DNA from: Duganella sp. 1411
GTDB lineage: Bacteria > Pseudomonadota > Gammaproteobacteria > Burkholderiales > Burkholderiaceae_D
NCBI RefSeq assembly: GCF_017833525.1
Contig: NZ_JAFICD010000001.1
Coordinates: 496,001 to 560,000 of the forward strand
DNA length: 64,000 nt
Direction of reading: 5' to 3'
In this document: piece by piece, positions 54,630 through 62,673 of the stretch
How positions within the stretch are numbered: the first letter of the stretch is position 1
How the letters are laid out: the number at the start of each line of letters is the position of its first letter
The notes under the pieces: generated by a model
The model's input: only the letters and a program-made list of their open reading frames with translations
Database searches by the model: none
What the model was told of the DNA's origin: nothing
Made by a program: the position numbers and the translations under genes

Positions 54630-56546
54630 ATGCCGCATGACATCAGTTACGACGCCTACACCCGGCGCGAAGCGGACAATCCGTGGACCCAGGCCAAGGC
54701 CAAACCGCGCCAACGCACCGACCCGTGCGCCGACGACTGCACCCCGCGCTGCCCCGCCTGCGGCGGCCTCAAGTGCCTATGCCGGCCGCGCTTTTTCCCC
54801 GGCCAGTTGTTGACCGACGTCGACCTGAACCGGCTCGAACAATACGTGGTCGACAAGAACCGCCTGCACAACCGCTACCTGCACGGCTGGGGCGTGGCCT
54901 GCGGGCTGGAGGTGGTGTGCGACCCGTGCAACGCCGGCCACGTGCTGGTGCGCGGCGGCTACGCGCTGGCGCCCTGCGGCGACGACATCGTCGTCTGCGC
55001 CGACCAGTCGGTCGACATCTGCAAGCTGATCAGCCAGTGCGCGCCGGTGCGCGAGCCGCTGTGCGACACGCCGTACGACGTGCCGCCCGAGGACTGCTCG
55101 GGGCGCGCGCGGCGCTGGGTGCTGGCGATCTGCTATGACGAGCGGCCGGTGCGCGGCATCACCGCCCAGCTCGGCATGGGCGACACCGCGTGCGGACCGC
55201 GCTGCGGCTGCGGCGGATCGGGTGGTTGCGGCTGCGGCGCGAACGGCGGCGCGAACGGCGGCGGCTCCTGCGCTTGCGGCGGCTCGGCCCAGGCCGGCAC
55301 CTGCGGCTGCGGCGCCGCCGCCAAGGCCACTTCCGGCCGGACCAAGCCCGGCAACCCGCAGTGCGAACCGACCCAGATCTGCGAGGGCTACCGCTTCGTG
55401 GCCTACCCGGCGCCCAAGCCGCTGGCCATGCCCGACATCGGCCAGCGCGAAGATCCGGCCGGCAACAGCAGCAGCGCCAACCTGCTGTGGGCCTGGATGT
55501 ACGCCAATCGGGCGCGCTTCGGCCCGCTGCTCGAGCGCGTGCTGTGCTGCCTCACGCGCGCCATGCAACTGCGCGGCGAGATCCGCGAAGGCAAGCGGCT
55601 CGACAATGTCGCCGCGCTCGGCGTTTATACCGACTACGCCGGCGCCCTGCGCGAATTCGCGGCCGATTTCGCGCTGCACCGCTGCGCCTTCGTCGGCCGT
55701 GTGTCGACCCAGTACGAGGACGCCAAGGCCTGGGTGCGTGGCCTCGGCGATGTCGGCGAGCTCACGCAGGCGCAGCAGGCCGAGCTTGGCCAGCGCGTGC
55801 ACGCGCTGGAACTGAGCTGGCTCGACATCGTCTCCGAGTGCTTTTGCTCGGCGCTGCTGCCCGCCTGCCCCCAGCCCGCGCCCGACAACTGCGTGCCGCT
55901 GGCGGTGGTCACCGTCGGCGGCACCACCTGCCGCGTCGGCGAGATCTGCAACTGGGAGGCGCGCAAGCTGCTGATCACCTGGCGCACGGTGATGTACTGG
56001 TTCTCCTGGCTGCCGTGGGGCTTGCTGCGCCAGTGGATCGCCAAACTGTGCTGCGGCGACGAGCGCGACCGGGGCACTTACAACATGCTGATGCTGATGT
56101 TCGGCGCCGCCTTCCTCGGCTTGAAGGGCGGCGCCCAGACGGCCGCGCCCGGTTTCGATTCCGCGATGCGGGCGGCGGGCGCGCCGGCCGCCGCCGCCGG
56201 CGAGCCGCAGGGCGACCCGCTGCAGGCGGCGCTGGCCGCGCCGGACATGCTCGCCTTCATGCTGCGCGACTTCGACACGCTGCGCGCGCAGGGGGCGGCC
56301 TCCGGCACCCACCCGGCCTGGGCGGCGCTGGTGGCGCGCATGGCCGACGCCTCGGCGCTGGCGCCGCTGGCGGGCGGCGGCGACCGCTCCGGCGTCACCG
56401 AGCTGGACCGGAAGGTGGAGGCGCTGAACCGCACCGCCGCGGCCCAGCAACAGCAAATCGCCGCGCAGCAAAAGCAGATCGAGGAGCTGATCCGGCGCAC
56501 GCAAGGCGACAACCCGCCCGCGGCGCCGGCCAGGAAGCGGAAATAG
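54630..56546 (+). CDS. Cys-rich eCIS protein with shared adaptor module
   Basis: This 638-residue protein has an N-terminal Cys cluster (DDCTPRCPACGGLKCLC), then the shared module RFFPGQLLTDVDLNRLEQYV...LHGWGVACGLEV (about residues 50-92), then a Gly/Cys linker (about 190-230, with CGCG-type runs). The middle is helical, with hydrophobic TVMYWFSWLPWGLLRQWI. The C-terminus is a Gln-rich coiled coil (TAAAQQQQIAAQQKQIEELI). More than 30 Cys residues are visible overall. It is probably a structural component near the baseplate; the function is unknown. Confidence 0.6.
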   Translation: MPHDISYDAYTRREADNPWTQAKAKPRQRTDPCADDCTPRCPACGGLKCLCRPRFFPGQLLTDVDLNRLEQYVVDKNRLHNRYLHGWGVACGLEVVCDPCNAGHVLVRGGYALAPCGDDIVVCADQSVDICKLISQCAPVREPLCDTPYDVPPEDCSGRARRWVLAICYDERPVRGITAQLGMGDTACGPRCGCGGSGGCGCGANGGANGGGSCACGGSAQAGTCGCGAAAKATSGRTKPGNPQCEPTQICEGYRFVAYPAPKPLAMPDIGQREDPAGNSSSANLLWAWMYANRARFGPLLERVLCCLTRAMQLRGEIREGKRLDNVAALGVYTDYAGALREFAADFALHRCAFVGRVSTQYEDAKAWVRGLGDVGELTQAQQAELGQRVHALELSWLDIVSECFCSALLPACPQPAPDNCVPLAVVTVGGTTCRVGEICNWEARKLLITWRTVMYWFSWLPWGLLRQWIAKLCCGDERDRGTYNMLMLMFGAAFLGLKGGAQTAAPGFDSAMRAAGAPAAAAGEPQGDPLQAALAAPDMLAFMLRDFDTLRAQGAASGTHPAWAALVARMADASALAPLAGGGDRSGVTELDRKVEALNRTAAAQQQQIAAQQKQIEELIRRTQGDNPPAAPARKRK

Positions 56547-56556
56547 GAGAACGTCC

Positions 56557-58794
56557 ATGGACATGCAAGACCAACGGCCGCGTTTCTTCGAGGGCCAGTT
56601 CCTGTCGGCCGACGACCTCACGGCGATCATCGACTACCTGCGCACCGGCGACGCCCGCCAGGCGCTGGGCCCGCACACCTGGGGCATCGCGCTCGGGCTC
56701 GGGCTCACCGAGCGCGACGCGCCGGGGGCGCCGGACCGGGTCGAGGTGGTGCTGCAGCCCGGTTTCGGCTGGGACGGTTTCGGCCGGCCGCTGGCCGTGA
56801 CGCGGCCGGCCCGGCTGGCCGAATCGCTGTTCGCCGAGATACCGTTCCACGCCACGCTCGACGCCCCCGGCGGCGGCGGCCGGCTGGTGCCGGTCTGGCT
56901 CGCCTACGACGAAGTGCCCGGCAACAACGCGCCGCCCGGCTTCGAAACCTGCGCCGGCGACGACCAGAACGCCCGCATCGGCGCCGCGTTCCGCTTCGTC
57001 ATCGGCAAGCAGGCGGCGGGCGACCAGCAAGCGCCGGTCGCCATCGGCACCCAAAGCATGCCGGCGCAGCAGGCGCTGAGCAGCTTTGACGCGGCCGCCG
57101 GCACGCTGTGGGACGGCGCCGTGCCGCACCAAACCTTTCCCGGCTCGGGCAAGCCGCCGCGCTGGCTGCTGCCGATCGGCTACGTGCGCTGGATCGCCCG
57201 CCAGGACGCGCTCGGCTACTTCGCCAAGCGCGCGCTCAAGGCGGACCAGCACGCCGACGGCCGCATCCGCGCCTTCCGCCGGCATATCGGCGCGGTGGCC
57301 GAGCGCATCGAGGCGGCCGACGGCGCCATCGTGCTGCACGACCGCTTCGAAGACCCCGCCGCCCTGCACCGCTACGCGCGCCTGCTCGGCGATCCGGACA
57401 AGGCGCTGTCCTACCGCGCGGACCTGGTCTGGGTCGAAGGCAATCTGCGGGTGGGCGGCGACGCCAAGATCAATGGCGGCAAGCTGCACCTGCGCGACGC
57501 CGACGGCGAGGCGCGCGGCACGCCGCTGTACCTCGCCCGCGCCGGCGACGACAATCCCAACGACGACGGCAAGCGCCAGTTGCGGGTCGCCATCGGCGAC
57601 AGCACGCAGAAGAACAACAAGCTGTATGTGGGCCCGCAGCAGAGCGTCGCCGGCGTCACCGGCATCGCGCCGCGGCTGGTGGTGCAGAGCGGCGTGGACG
57701 GCAACGACAACGAGGGGCGCGTGGGCGTCAACACCGACACCCCGCACGCCGCGCTCGAAGTCAAGGGCGACTGGGACGGCCAGGACGACGGCGCCGTGCG
57801 CCTGGCGGGCAACCAGCCCACCCTCCGCTTCGAGGGCGGCGCCGACGTCGGCGCCCACAAATGGATCATGCAACTGGGCAGCCAGCCGCCGGGCGCGCTC
57901 AAACTGGCCCACCGCTTCGGCAACCAGCCGTGGGAGGGCGTGCTGTACGCGACACCGGAGCGGCGCGTCGGCATCGGCGCCACCGCCCCGCTCAGTCCGT
58001 TCGCGGTGCGCGCGCAGCAAGGCGCGCCGGGCGTCGAGGACCTGGTCAGCCTGGAGGACATCGGCGGCGCCACCAAATGGCATCTGAACCTGCGCGCGGG
58101 CGGCGGCGGTAAGCACCTCAACTTCGGCGAGACCGGCGCGCAGGAGGGACGGCTGTTCCTGCAGGCGGGCGGCAACGTCGGCATCGGCACCGTCGATCCG
58201 CAAACCAAGGTACACATCCACGGCGCCAGGCTGCGGCTGCAAAACGTCACCGGAATCCCCGGCGCGCGCGTGCTGGACATGCGCACCGACGGCAGCGCGG
58301 TGGACCTGCAGACCGAGACCTGCGACCTGCACCTGCGCAGCACCCACCCCGGCGGCCCGCCGGACCGCCATATCGTCATGAACGCGCTGGCGGGCGACGG
58401 CAATGTCGGCGTCGGCCGCGTGCCGGTCGGCCAGAAGCTCGAAGTCCAGGGCAACATCCTGTTCGGCGCGATGGCCAACCTGTTCGCGGTCGGCGCCAAC
58501 CTGCCGCTGCGCGCGGTGATCGGCCAGGTCGGCGCCAACGGGGTCGGCATCGGCAGCGGCTTTGTCGCCAGCCGGACCGCGACCGGCGACTATCTCGTCA
58601 TCTTCGCGCCGCCGTTCACCGCCCCGCCGATCGTGGTCGCCACCCCGATCGACTCAATCAACGACGACAACGTGCTGACGCTGCGCGCCGTCAACGCGGT
58701 CAGCTTCCAGGTGCACACGCGCGACATCACCGGCAACGACGATCCCGACGTCCAGGACACCGCGTTCAGCTTCATCGCCTTCGGCGCGACCTGA
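56557..58794 (+). CDS. Tail-fibre-like eCIS protein with shared adaptor module (Afp13 position)
   Basis: This 745-residue protein starts with the shared module RFFEGQFLSADDLTAIIDYLR...TWGIALGLGL (about residues 9-52). The middle and end have fibre-type repeats: NLRVGGDAKINGGKLHLRDADG, RVGVNTDTPHAALEVKGDW, RVGIGATAPLSPFAVR and NVGIGTVDPQTKVHIHG, the VGIGT pattern of phage tail fibres and chaperone-type trimers. The last 120 residues (LVIFAPPFTAPPIVVATP) may be the receptor-binding tip. An AGGAG site precedes the ATG. Confidence 0.78.
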   Translation: MDMQDQRPRFFEGQFLSADDLTAIIDYLRTGDARQALGPHTWGIALGLGLTERDAPGAPDRVEVVLQPGFGWDGFGRPLAVTRPARLAESLFAEIPFHATLDAPGGGGRLVPVWLAYDEVPGNNAPPGFETCAGDDQNARIGAAFRFVIGKQAAGDQQAPVAIGTQSMPAQQALSSFDAAAGTLWDGAVPHQTFPGSGKPPRWLLPIGYVRWIARQDALGYFAKRALKADQHADGRIRAFRRHIGAVAERIEAADGAIVLHDRFEDPAALHRYARLLGDPDKALSYRADLVWVEGNLRVGGDAKINGGKLHLRDADGEARGTPLYLARAGDDNPNDDGKRQLRVAIGDSTQKNNKLYVGPQQSVAGVTGIAPRLVVQSGVDGNDNEGRVGVNTDTPHAALEVKGDWDGQDDGAVRLAGNQPTLRFEGGADVGAHKWIMQLGSQPPGALKLAHRFGNQPWEGVLYATPERRVGIGATAPLSPFAVRAQQGAPGVEDLVSLEDIGGATKWHLNLRAGGGGKHLNFGETGAQEGRLFLQAGGNVGIGTVDPQTKVHIHGARLRLQNVTGIPGARVLDMRTDGSAVDLQTETCDLHLRSTHPGGPPDRHIVMNALAGDGNVGVGRVPVGQKLEVQGNILFGAMANLFAVGANLPLRAVIGQVGANGVGIGSGFVASRTATGDYLVIFAPPFTAPPIVVATPIDSINDDNVLTLRAVNAVSFQVHTRDITGNDDPDVQDTAFSFIAFGAT

Positions 58795-58801
58795 GGCGGC
58801 C

Positions 58802-60511
58802 ATGGGGGCCATCGACAGCGTCACCATCGACCGCCTGCACTTCGCGCTGGTCGCCAGCGCGGTGCCCGAGCGCGCCGGCGCGCTGCTGGCGCGGGTGTGC
58901 GAGGTGGTTCGCGCGCAAATGCCGCAGGCCGTCGCCCGCCGCGCGCCGGACGCCGGCGAGCCGGCCTACCTGTTTATCGAGCGGCTGGTGTTCGACTGCC
59001 CGCTGAACGCCGCCTGGAGCGACGCCCGGTTGGCCGACGCGCTGGCCAAGACCCTGGTCGCCGCGCTGACCGCCAGCGCGGCGCGGCCGGAGCGCGCGCT
59101 GGCCTTCCGCGACCGCGCCGAATACCTGGCGGCCTTCCTGATCGCCCTCGTCGACGGCGGCGCCTGGCGCCAATGGTGCTTCGACGAATTCGACGGCCTC
59201 AAGCCGTTGCCCGTCTCCGGCGCGCTGCGCACGCTGCTGATCGACGAGGCCGACGCTGGCCGCGCGGCGCTGGCCAGGCTGACCGATGACGCGCTGCGCC
59301 GGGTGCTGCAAAACCTGAGCGGCGCCGACGCCGCGCGCCTGCTGGCCCACCTGCTGGCCGGCCCGTCCGATGGCGCCGCGCCGGCGCCGGCCACGCTGTT
59401 GCGGCTGTTCGACGCGCCGCTGTCCGGCGCCCCGGGCGGCGCGGCGCAACGGCTGGCATGGCTGGTGGCGCTGGGCCGCGGCGCGCCGGCCCATGCCAAC
59501 ACGGCTGGACTGGACGCGCTGGCGTGGCTCGACCGACTGCGGCAGGCCGCGCGTACGGGCGAGCTGAACGCCTTGCTCGACGCGGATCCGGCGCCGCCCG
59601 ACCTGCTTGCCGCCTGCTGTTGGACGGCCGGACTGGCGGACGCGCCACTGGCCGCCTGGGCGGATGCCGACCGCGCGGAGCTGGAGGCGCGCCTGCGCGC
59701 GTTGGCGCCGGCACGCGGCGCGGCGGCGGGCAGCGGCGGCACGGCCGAGCGCTGGTACTGTCCGCATGGCGGCGCCTGGCTACTGCTGGTGCAATTGGCG
59801 CGCCTCGGCTGGTGGGCGCGCTGGCGCTCGCGCCTGCAGGTATCGAATCCCGGCACCGCCCCTGCCCTCGCCGCCCGGCTGGCGCTGGCCGTGGTCGCCC
59901 GCGCGCTGGGCGGGCCGGCCTGTGCCGCCATCGAAGCCGACAGCGTCCTGCGCCGCGCGCTTGGCATCGCCGACGAGCCGCACGCGGCGCCCTGGGCCCA
60001 GGGCCACCAGCGGATGCTGACTAAAGCGCTGGCCCTTCCGGCGGCGCCGTCGGCGGGCGGCGCCGCCGTGGTGCTCGGCCAAGGCGCGCGGCGCCGCCTG
60101 GCGCAGCTCGAAGCGGCGCGCGGCACGATCGTCGCGCTGCGCCCATTAGGACCCGGCGTCGCCCCGGACGTGCCCGACGCCGGGCTGGCCGCCACGGCCG
60201 CCTGGTGGCAGGCGCACGACCCGTTGCGCGGCGGCGGCACGCCGCTCGAACGCGCGCTCCAGCTCAACGCGCTGAACCTGCTGCGCGAATTCGCCGCGCG
60301 CCTGCCCGGCTGCGACGAAGCCAGCCCCGACCATCTGCGCAGCCAGTGCCTGAGCCAGGGCGCCGACGTCGTCATCGGCGACGGTCATATCGCCGTCCAT
60401 CCCGGCCGCGCGCCGCTCGACGTGCTGCTGACCTTGGCCGGGCTGAAGCGCGCCAGCGTGGTCCTGCCCGACGGCCGCACGCTGGCCTTGCAACCGGAGC
60501 CTGCGCCATGA
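58802..60511 (+). CDS. Contractile injection system tape-measure-family protein (Afp14-like position)
   Basis: This 569-residue protein, mostly Ala/Leu-rich helix, opens IDRLHFALVASAVPERAGALLARV and has YLFIERLVFDCPLNAAWSDARLADALAKTL, the N-terminal pattern of CIS tape-measure proteins. Conserved CPHGGAWLLLVQLARLGWW sits mid-protein. The C-terminus has LNALNLLREFAARLPGC and GDGHIAVHPGRAPLDVLLTLAGL. The family is assigned by pattern and place before the AAA+ gene. It overlaps the ATPase by 4 bp. Confidence 0.65.
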   Translation: MGAIDSVTIDRLHFALVASAVPERAGALLARVCEVVRAQMPQAVARRAPDAGEPAYLFIERLVFDCPLNAAWSDARLADALAKTLVAALTASAARPERALAFRDRAEYLAAFLIALVDGGAWRQWCFDEFDGLKPLPVSGALRTLLIDEADAGRAALARLTDDALRRVLQNLSGADAARLLAHLLAGPSDGAAPAPATLLRLFDAPLSGAPGGAAQRLAWLVALGRGAPAHANTAGLDALAWLDRLRQAARTGELNALLDADPAPPDLLAACCWTAGLADAPLAAWADADRAELEARLRALAPARGAAAGSGGTAERWYCPHGGAWLLLVQLARLGWWARWRSRLQVSNPGTAPALAARLALAVVARALGGPACAAIEADSVLRRALGIADEPHAAPWAQGHQRMLTKALALPAAPSAGGAAVVLGQGARRRLAQLEAARGTIVALRPLGPGVAPDVPDAGLAATAAWWQAHDPLRGGGTPLERALQLNALNLLREFAARLPGCDEASPDHLRSQCLSQGADVVIGDGHIAVHPGRAPLDVLLTLAGLKRASVVLPDGRTLALQPEPAP

Positions 60512-62673
60512 TCGCCGACGCTCTCGCCGCCTTCGAGCCGGAGCTGGCCCGGCTCGACGCGCTGATCCTGCGCCAGATCGAACTCCTGCGGGCGCGTTAC
60601 GAACTATCGCTGGATGAATTCCGCGGCCTGTATATCAGCGACCGCCAAGTGGACGAGCTGGTGCGCGCCAGCCGGGCGGCCGATGCCGAGCCGGCGCCGG
60701 AAATCGACATCGCCGCGCTGCGCCAGGCGGGCGCGCCCTCGCCATGGTCGCACTTGGCGCGGGCCCTGGCGCTGGACGACGACGAGCGCGACCTGGTGCT
60801 GGTCTGCCTGGCGCCGGAGCTGGACCCGAAATACGAGACCCTGTATGCCTACCTGAACAACGATGTCGGCCGCAAATGGCCGAGCGCCGAGCTGGCCGCC
60901 CGCCTGCTGGGGCGCGACGGCGCGCACCGGGTGGCGCTGCGCGGCCTGCTGGCGCCCGAGTCCCGGCTGGCCGCCAGCGGCGCCATCGAGGCCGTGCCCG
61001 GCCAGCGCGAATTGCCGCGCGCGCAACGCCCGTTGCGCCTGGCCGCCGCCGTGGCGGGTTGGCTGCAGGGGCTGCCCTACGTCGACGAGCGGCTGGTGGG
61101 GGTGGCCCGCGCCGGCCACGCCGGGCCCGTGCTGCCGGCCGACGCCCTGGACCCGGAGGCACAGGCGCTGCTGGAGAACGCCGCCCGCGCGCTCGACCAG
61201 GGGGTGGCCCTGCCGCCGCTGGTGCTGGTCGCCGCGACCGCCGGCGACGCCGCGCTGGCGGCGCAGGACGTGTTCGCCCGCGCCCACTGCCCGGCCCTGT
61301 TGCTGGACCTTGCCACGCTGGCCGGCGCGGCCGCGCCGGCCGACGCCTTCAACGCGGCCGAGCTGATGCAGCGGGTGCTCGGCATCGGCATCGCCGCCGC
61401 GCCGCTCGACGCGCTGTTCGATCTCGAACGCCACCCGCTGGAAACGGTCGCCGCGCCGCTGCGCCGGCTGGTGGGCCGGTCGCCGGCGCTGCTGCTGGCG
61501 GCGACGGCCGGCGTGCATTGGCGCGAGCTGCTGCCCGACACCCAGGCGCTGGAGATCCGCCTCGCCGACCTCGACACGCGCGGCCGCGCCCGGCTCTGGC
61601 GCGCCGCGCTCGAGGGCGATGCCGACGGCGCGCCGGTCGACGCGCTGGCCGACCGTTTCGCGCTCGGCCCGGGCCGCATCCGCCAGGCCGTGGCCGCGGC
61701 GCGCCATGCCGCCACGCTGGCCGGGGACGGCCCGCCGTCGGCGGCGCAGCTGTTCGGCGCCGCGCGCGCCGCCTCGCTCGACGGCGCCGGCGGCACCACC
61801 CGCGCCATCGGCACGCCGTTCGACTGGGACGACCTGGTGGTGCCGCCCGATGTGCGCCAGCGCCTGGCGGACCTGCTCAGCGCCATCGAGCTGCGCTACC
61901 GGGTGCTCGACGAATGGGGCTTCGCCGGCCGCATCGGCGGCGCGCGCGGCATCAAGGCGATGTTCGCCGGCGCCTCGGGCACCGGCAAGACGATGGCCGC
62001 CGCCATCATCGCCAAAACGCTGCAACTGGAGTTGCAGCGCATCGAGCTGGCGGCGGTGATTTCGAAGTACATCGGCGAGACCGAGAAAAACCTCGACCGC
62101 GCGTTCGCCGCCGCGCGCCGCGCCAACGCCGTGCTGTTCCTCGACGAGGCCGACGCCCTGCTCGGCAAGCGCGCCGAGGTCAAGGACGCCCACGACCGCT
62201 ACGCCAACATCGAGACCGCCTACCTGCTGCAAAAGATGGAGGAGCACGAGGGCATCGTGATCGTCGCCACCAACCTCGCGCGCAACATCGACGAAGCGTT
62301 TTCGCGCCGCATGCAGTTCGTGGTCGAGTTCCCGCACCCCGACAGCGCCAGCCGCGAGCGGCTGTGGCGCGGCATGTTCCCGGCCACGGCGCCGACCGCG
62401 CCCGACCTCGACTTCGCCTTCCTGGCGCGCCAGTTCCCCCTCACCGGCGGCGACATCCGCAACATCGTGCTCGACGCGGCCTACCACGCGGCGCGCGAGC
62501 GGACCGCCATCGGCCTCGGCCACGCGCTGCGCGCCATCGCGCGCCAGTACGCCAAGCGCGGCAAGGTGCCGACGGTGGCCGAGTTCCGCGAGCACTACGG
62601 CATGTTGATGCACGAGCCGGACATGGGGCGTCCGGCCGCCGGCGACACCTGGGCGCTGGACGGCCATGCCTAG
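60508..62673 (+). CDS. AAA+ ATPase of the eCIS (Afp15-like)
   Basis: This 721-residue protein has an N-terminal helical domain (LDALILRQIELLRARYELSLDEFRGLYI), then a second linker domain and a C-terminal AAA+ core. Walker A is GASGTGKT (about residues 487-494), Walker B AVLFLDEADALLGKR (about 540-552), sensor-1 IVIVATNLARNIDEAFSRRM, and the arginine finger region follows. This layout matches the single ATPase needed for eCIS assembly or loading. It overlaps the downstream gene by 8 bp. Confidence 0.9.
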   Translation: MIADALAAFEPELARLDALILRQIELLRARYELSLDEFRGLYISDRQVDELVRASRAADAEPAPEIDIAALRQAGAPSPWSHLARALALDDDERDLVLVCLAPELDPKYETLYAYLNNDVGRKWPSAELAARLLGRDGAHRVALRGLLAPESRLAASGAIEAVPGQRELPRAQRPLRLAAAVAGWLQGLPYVDERLVGVARAGHAGPVLPADALDPEAQALLENAARALDQGVALPPLVLVAATAGDAALAAQDVFARAHCPALLLDLATLAGAAAPADAFNAAELMQRVLGIGIAAAPLDALFDLERHPLETVAAPLRRLVGRSPALLLAATAGVHWRELLPDTQALEIRLADLDTRGRARLWRAALEGDADGAPVDALADRFALGPGRIRQAVAAARHAATLAGDGPPSAAQLFGAARAASLDGAGGTTRAIGTPFDWDDLVVPPDVRQRLADLLSAIELRYRVLDEWGFAGRIGGARGIKAMFAGASGTGKTMAAAIIAKTLQLELQRIELAAVISKYIGETEKNLDRAFAAARRANAVLFLDEADALLGKRAEVKDAHDRYANIETAYLLQKMEEHEGIVIVATNLARNIDEAFSRRMQFVVEFPHPDSASRERLWRGMFPATAPTAPDLDFAFLARQFPLTGGDIRNIVLDAAYHAARERTAIGLGHALRAIARQYAKRGKVPTVAEFREHYGMLMHEPDMGRPAAGDTWALDGHA

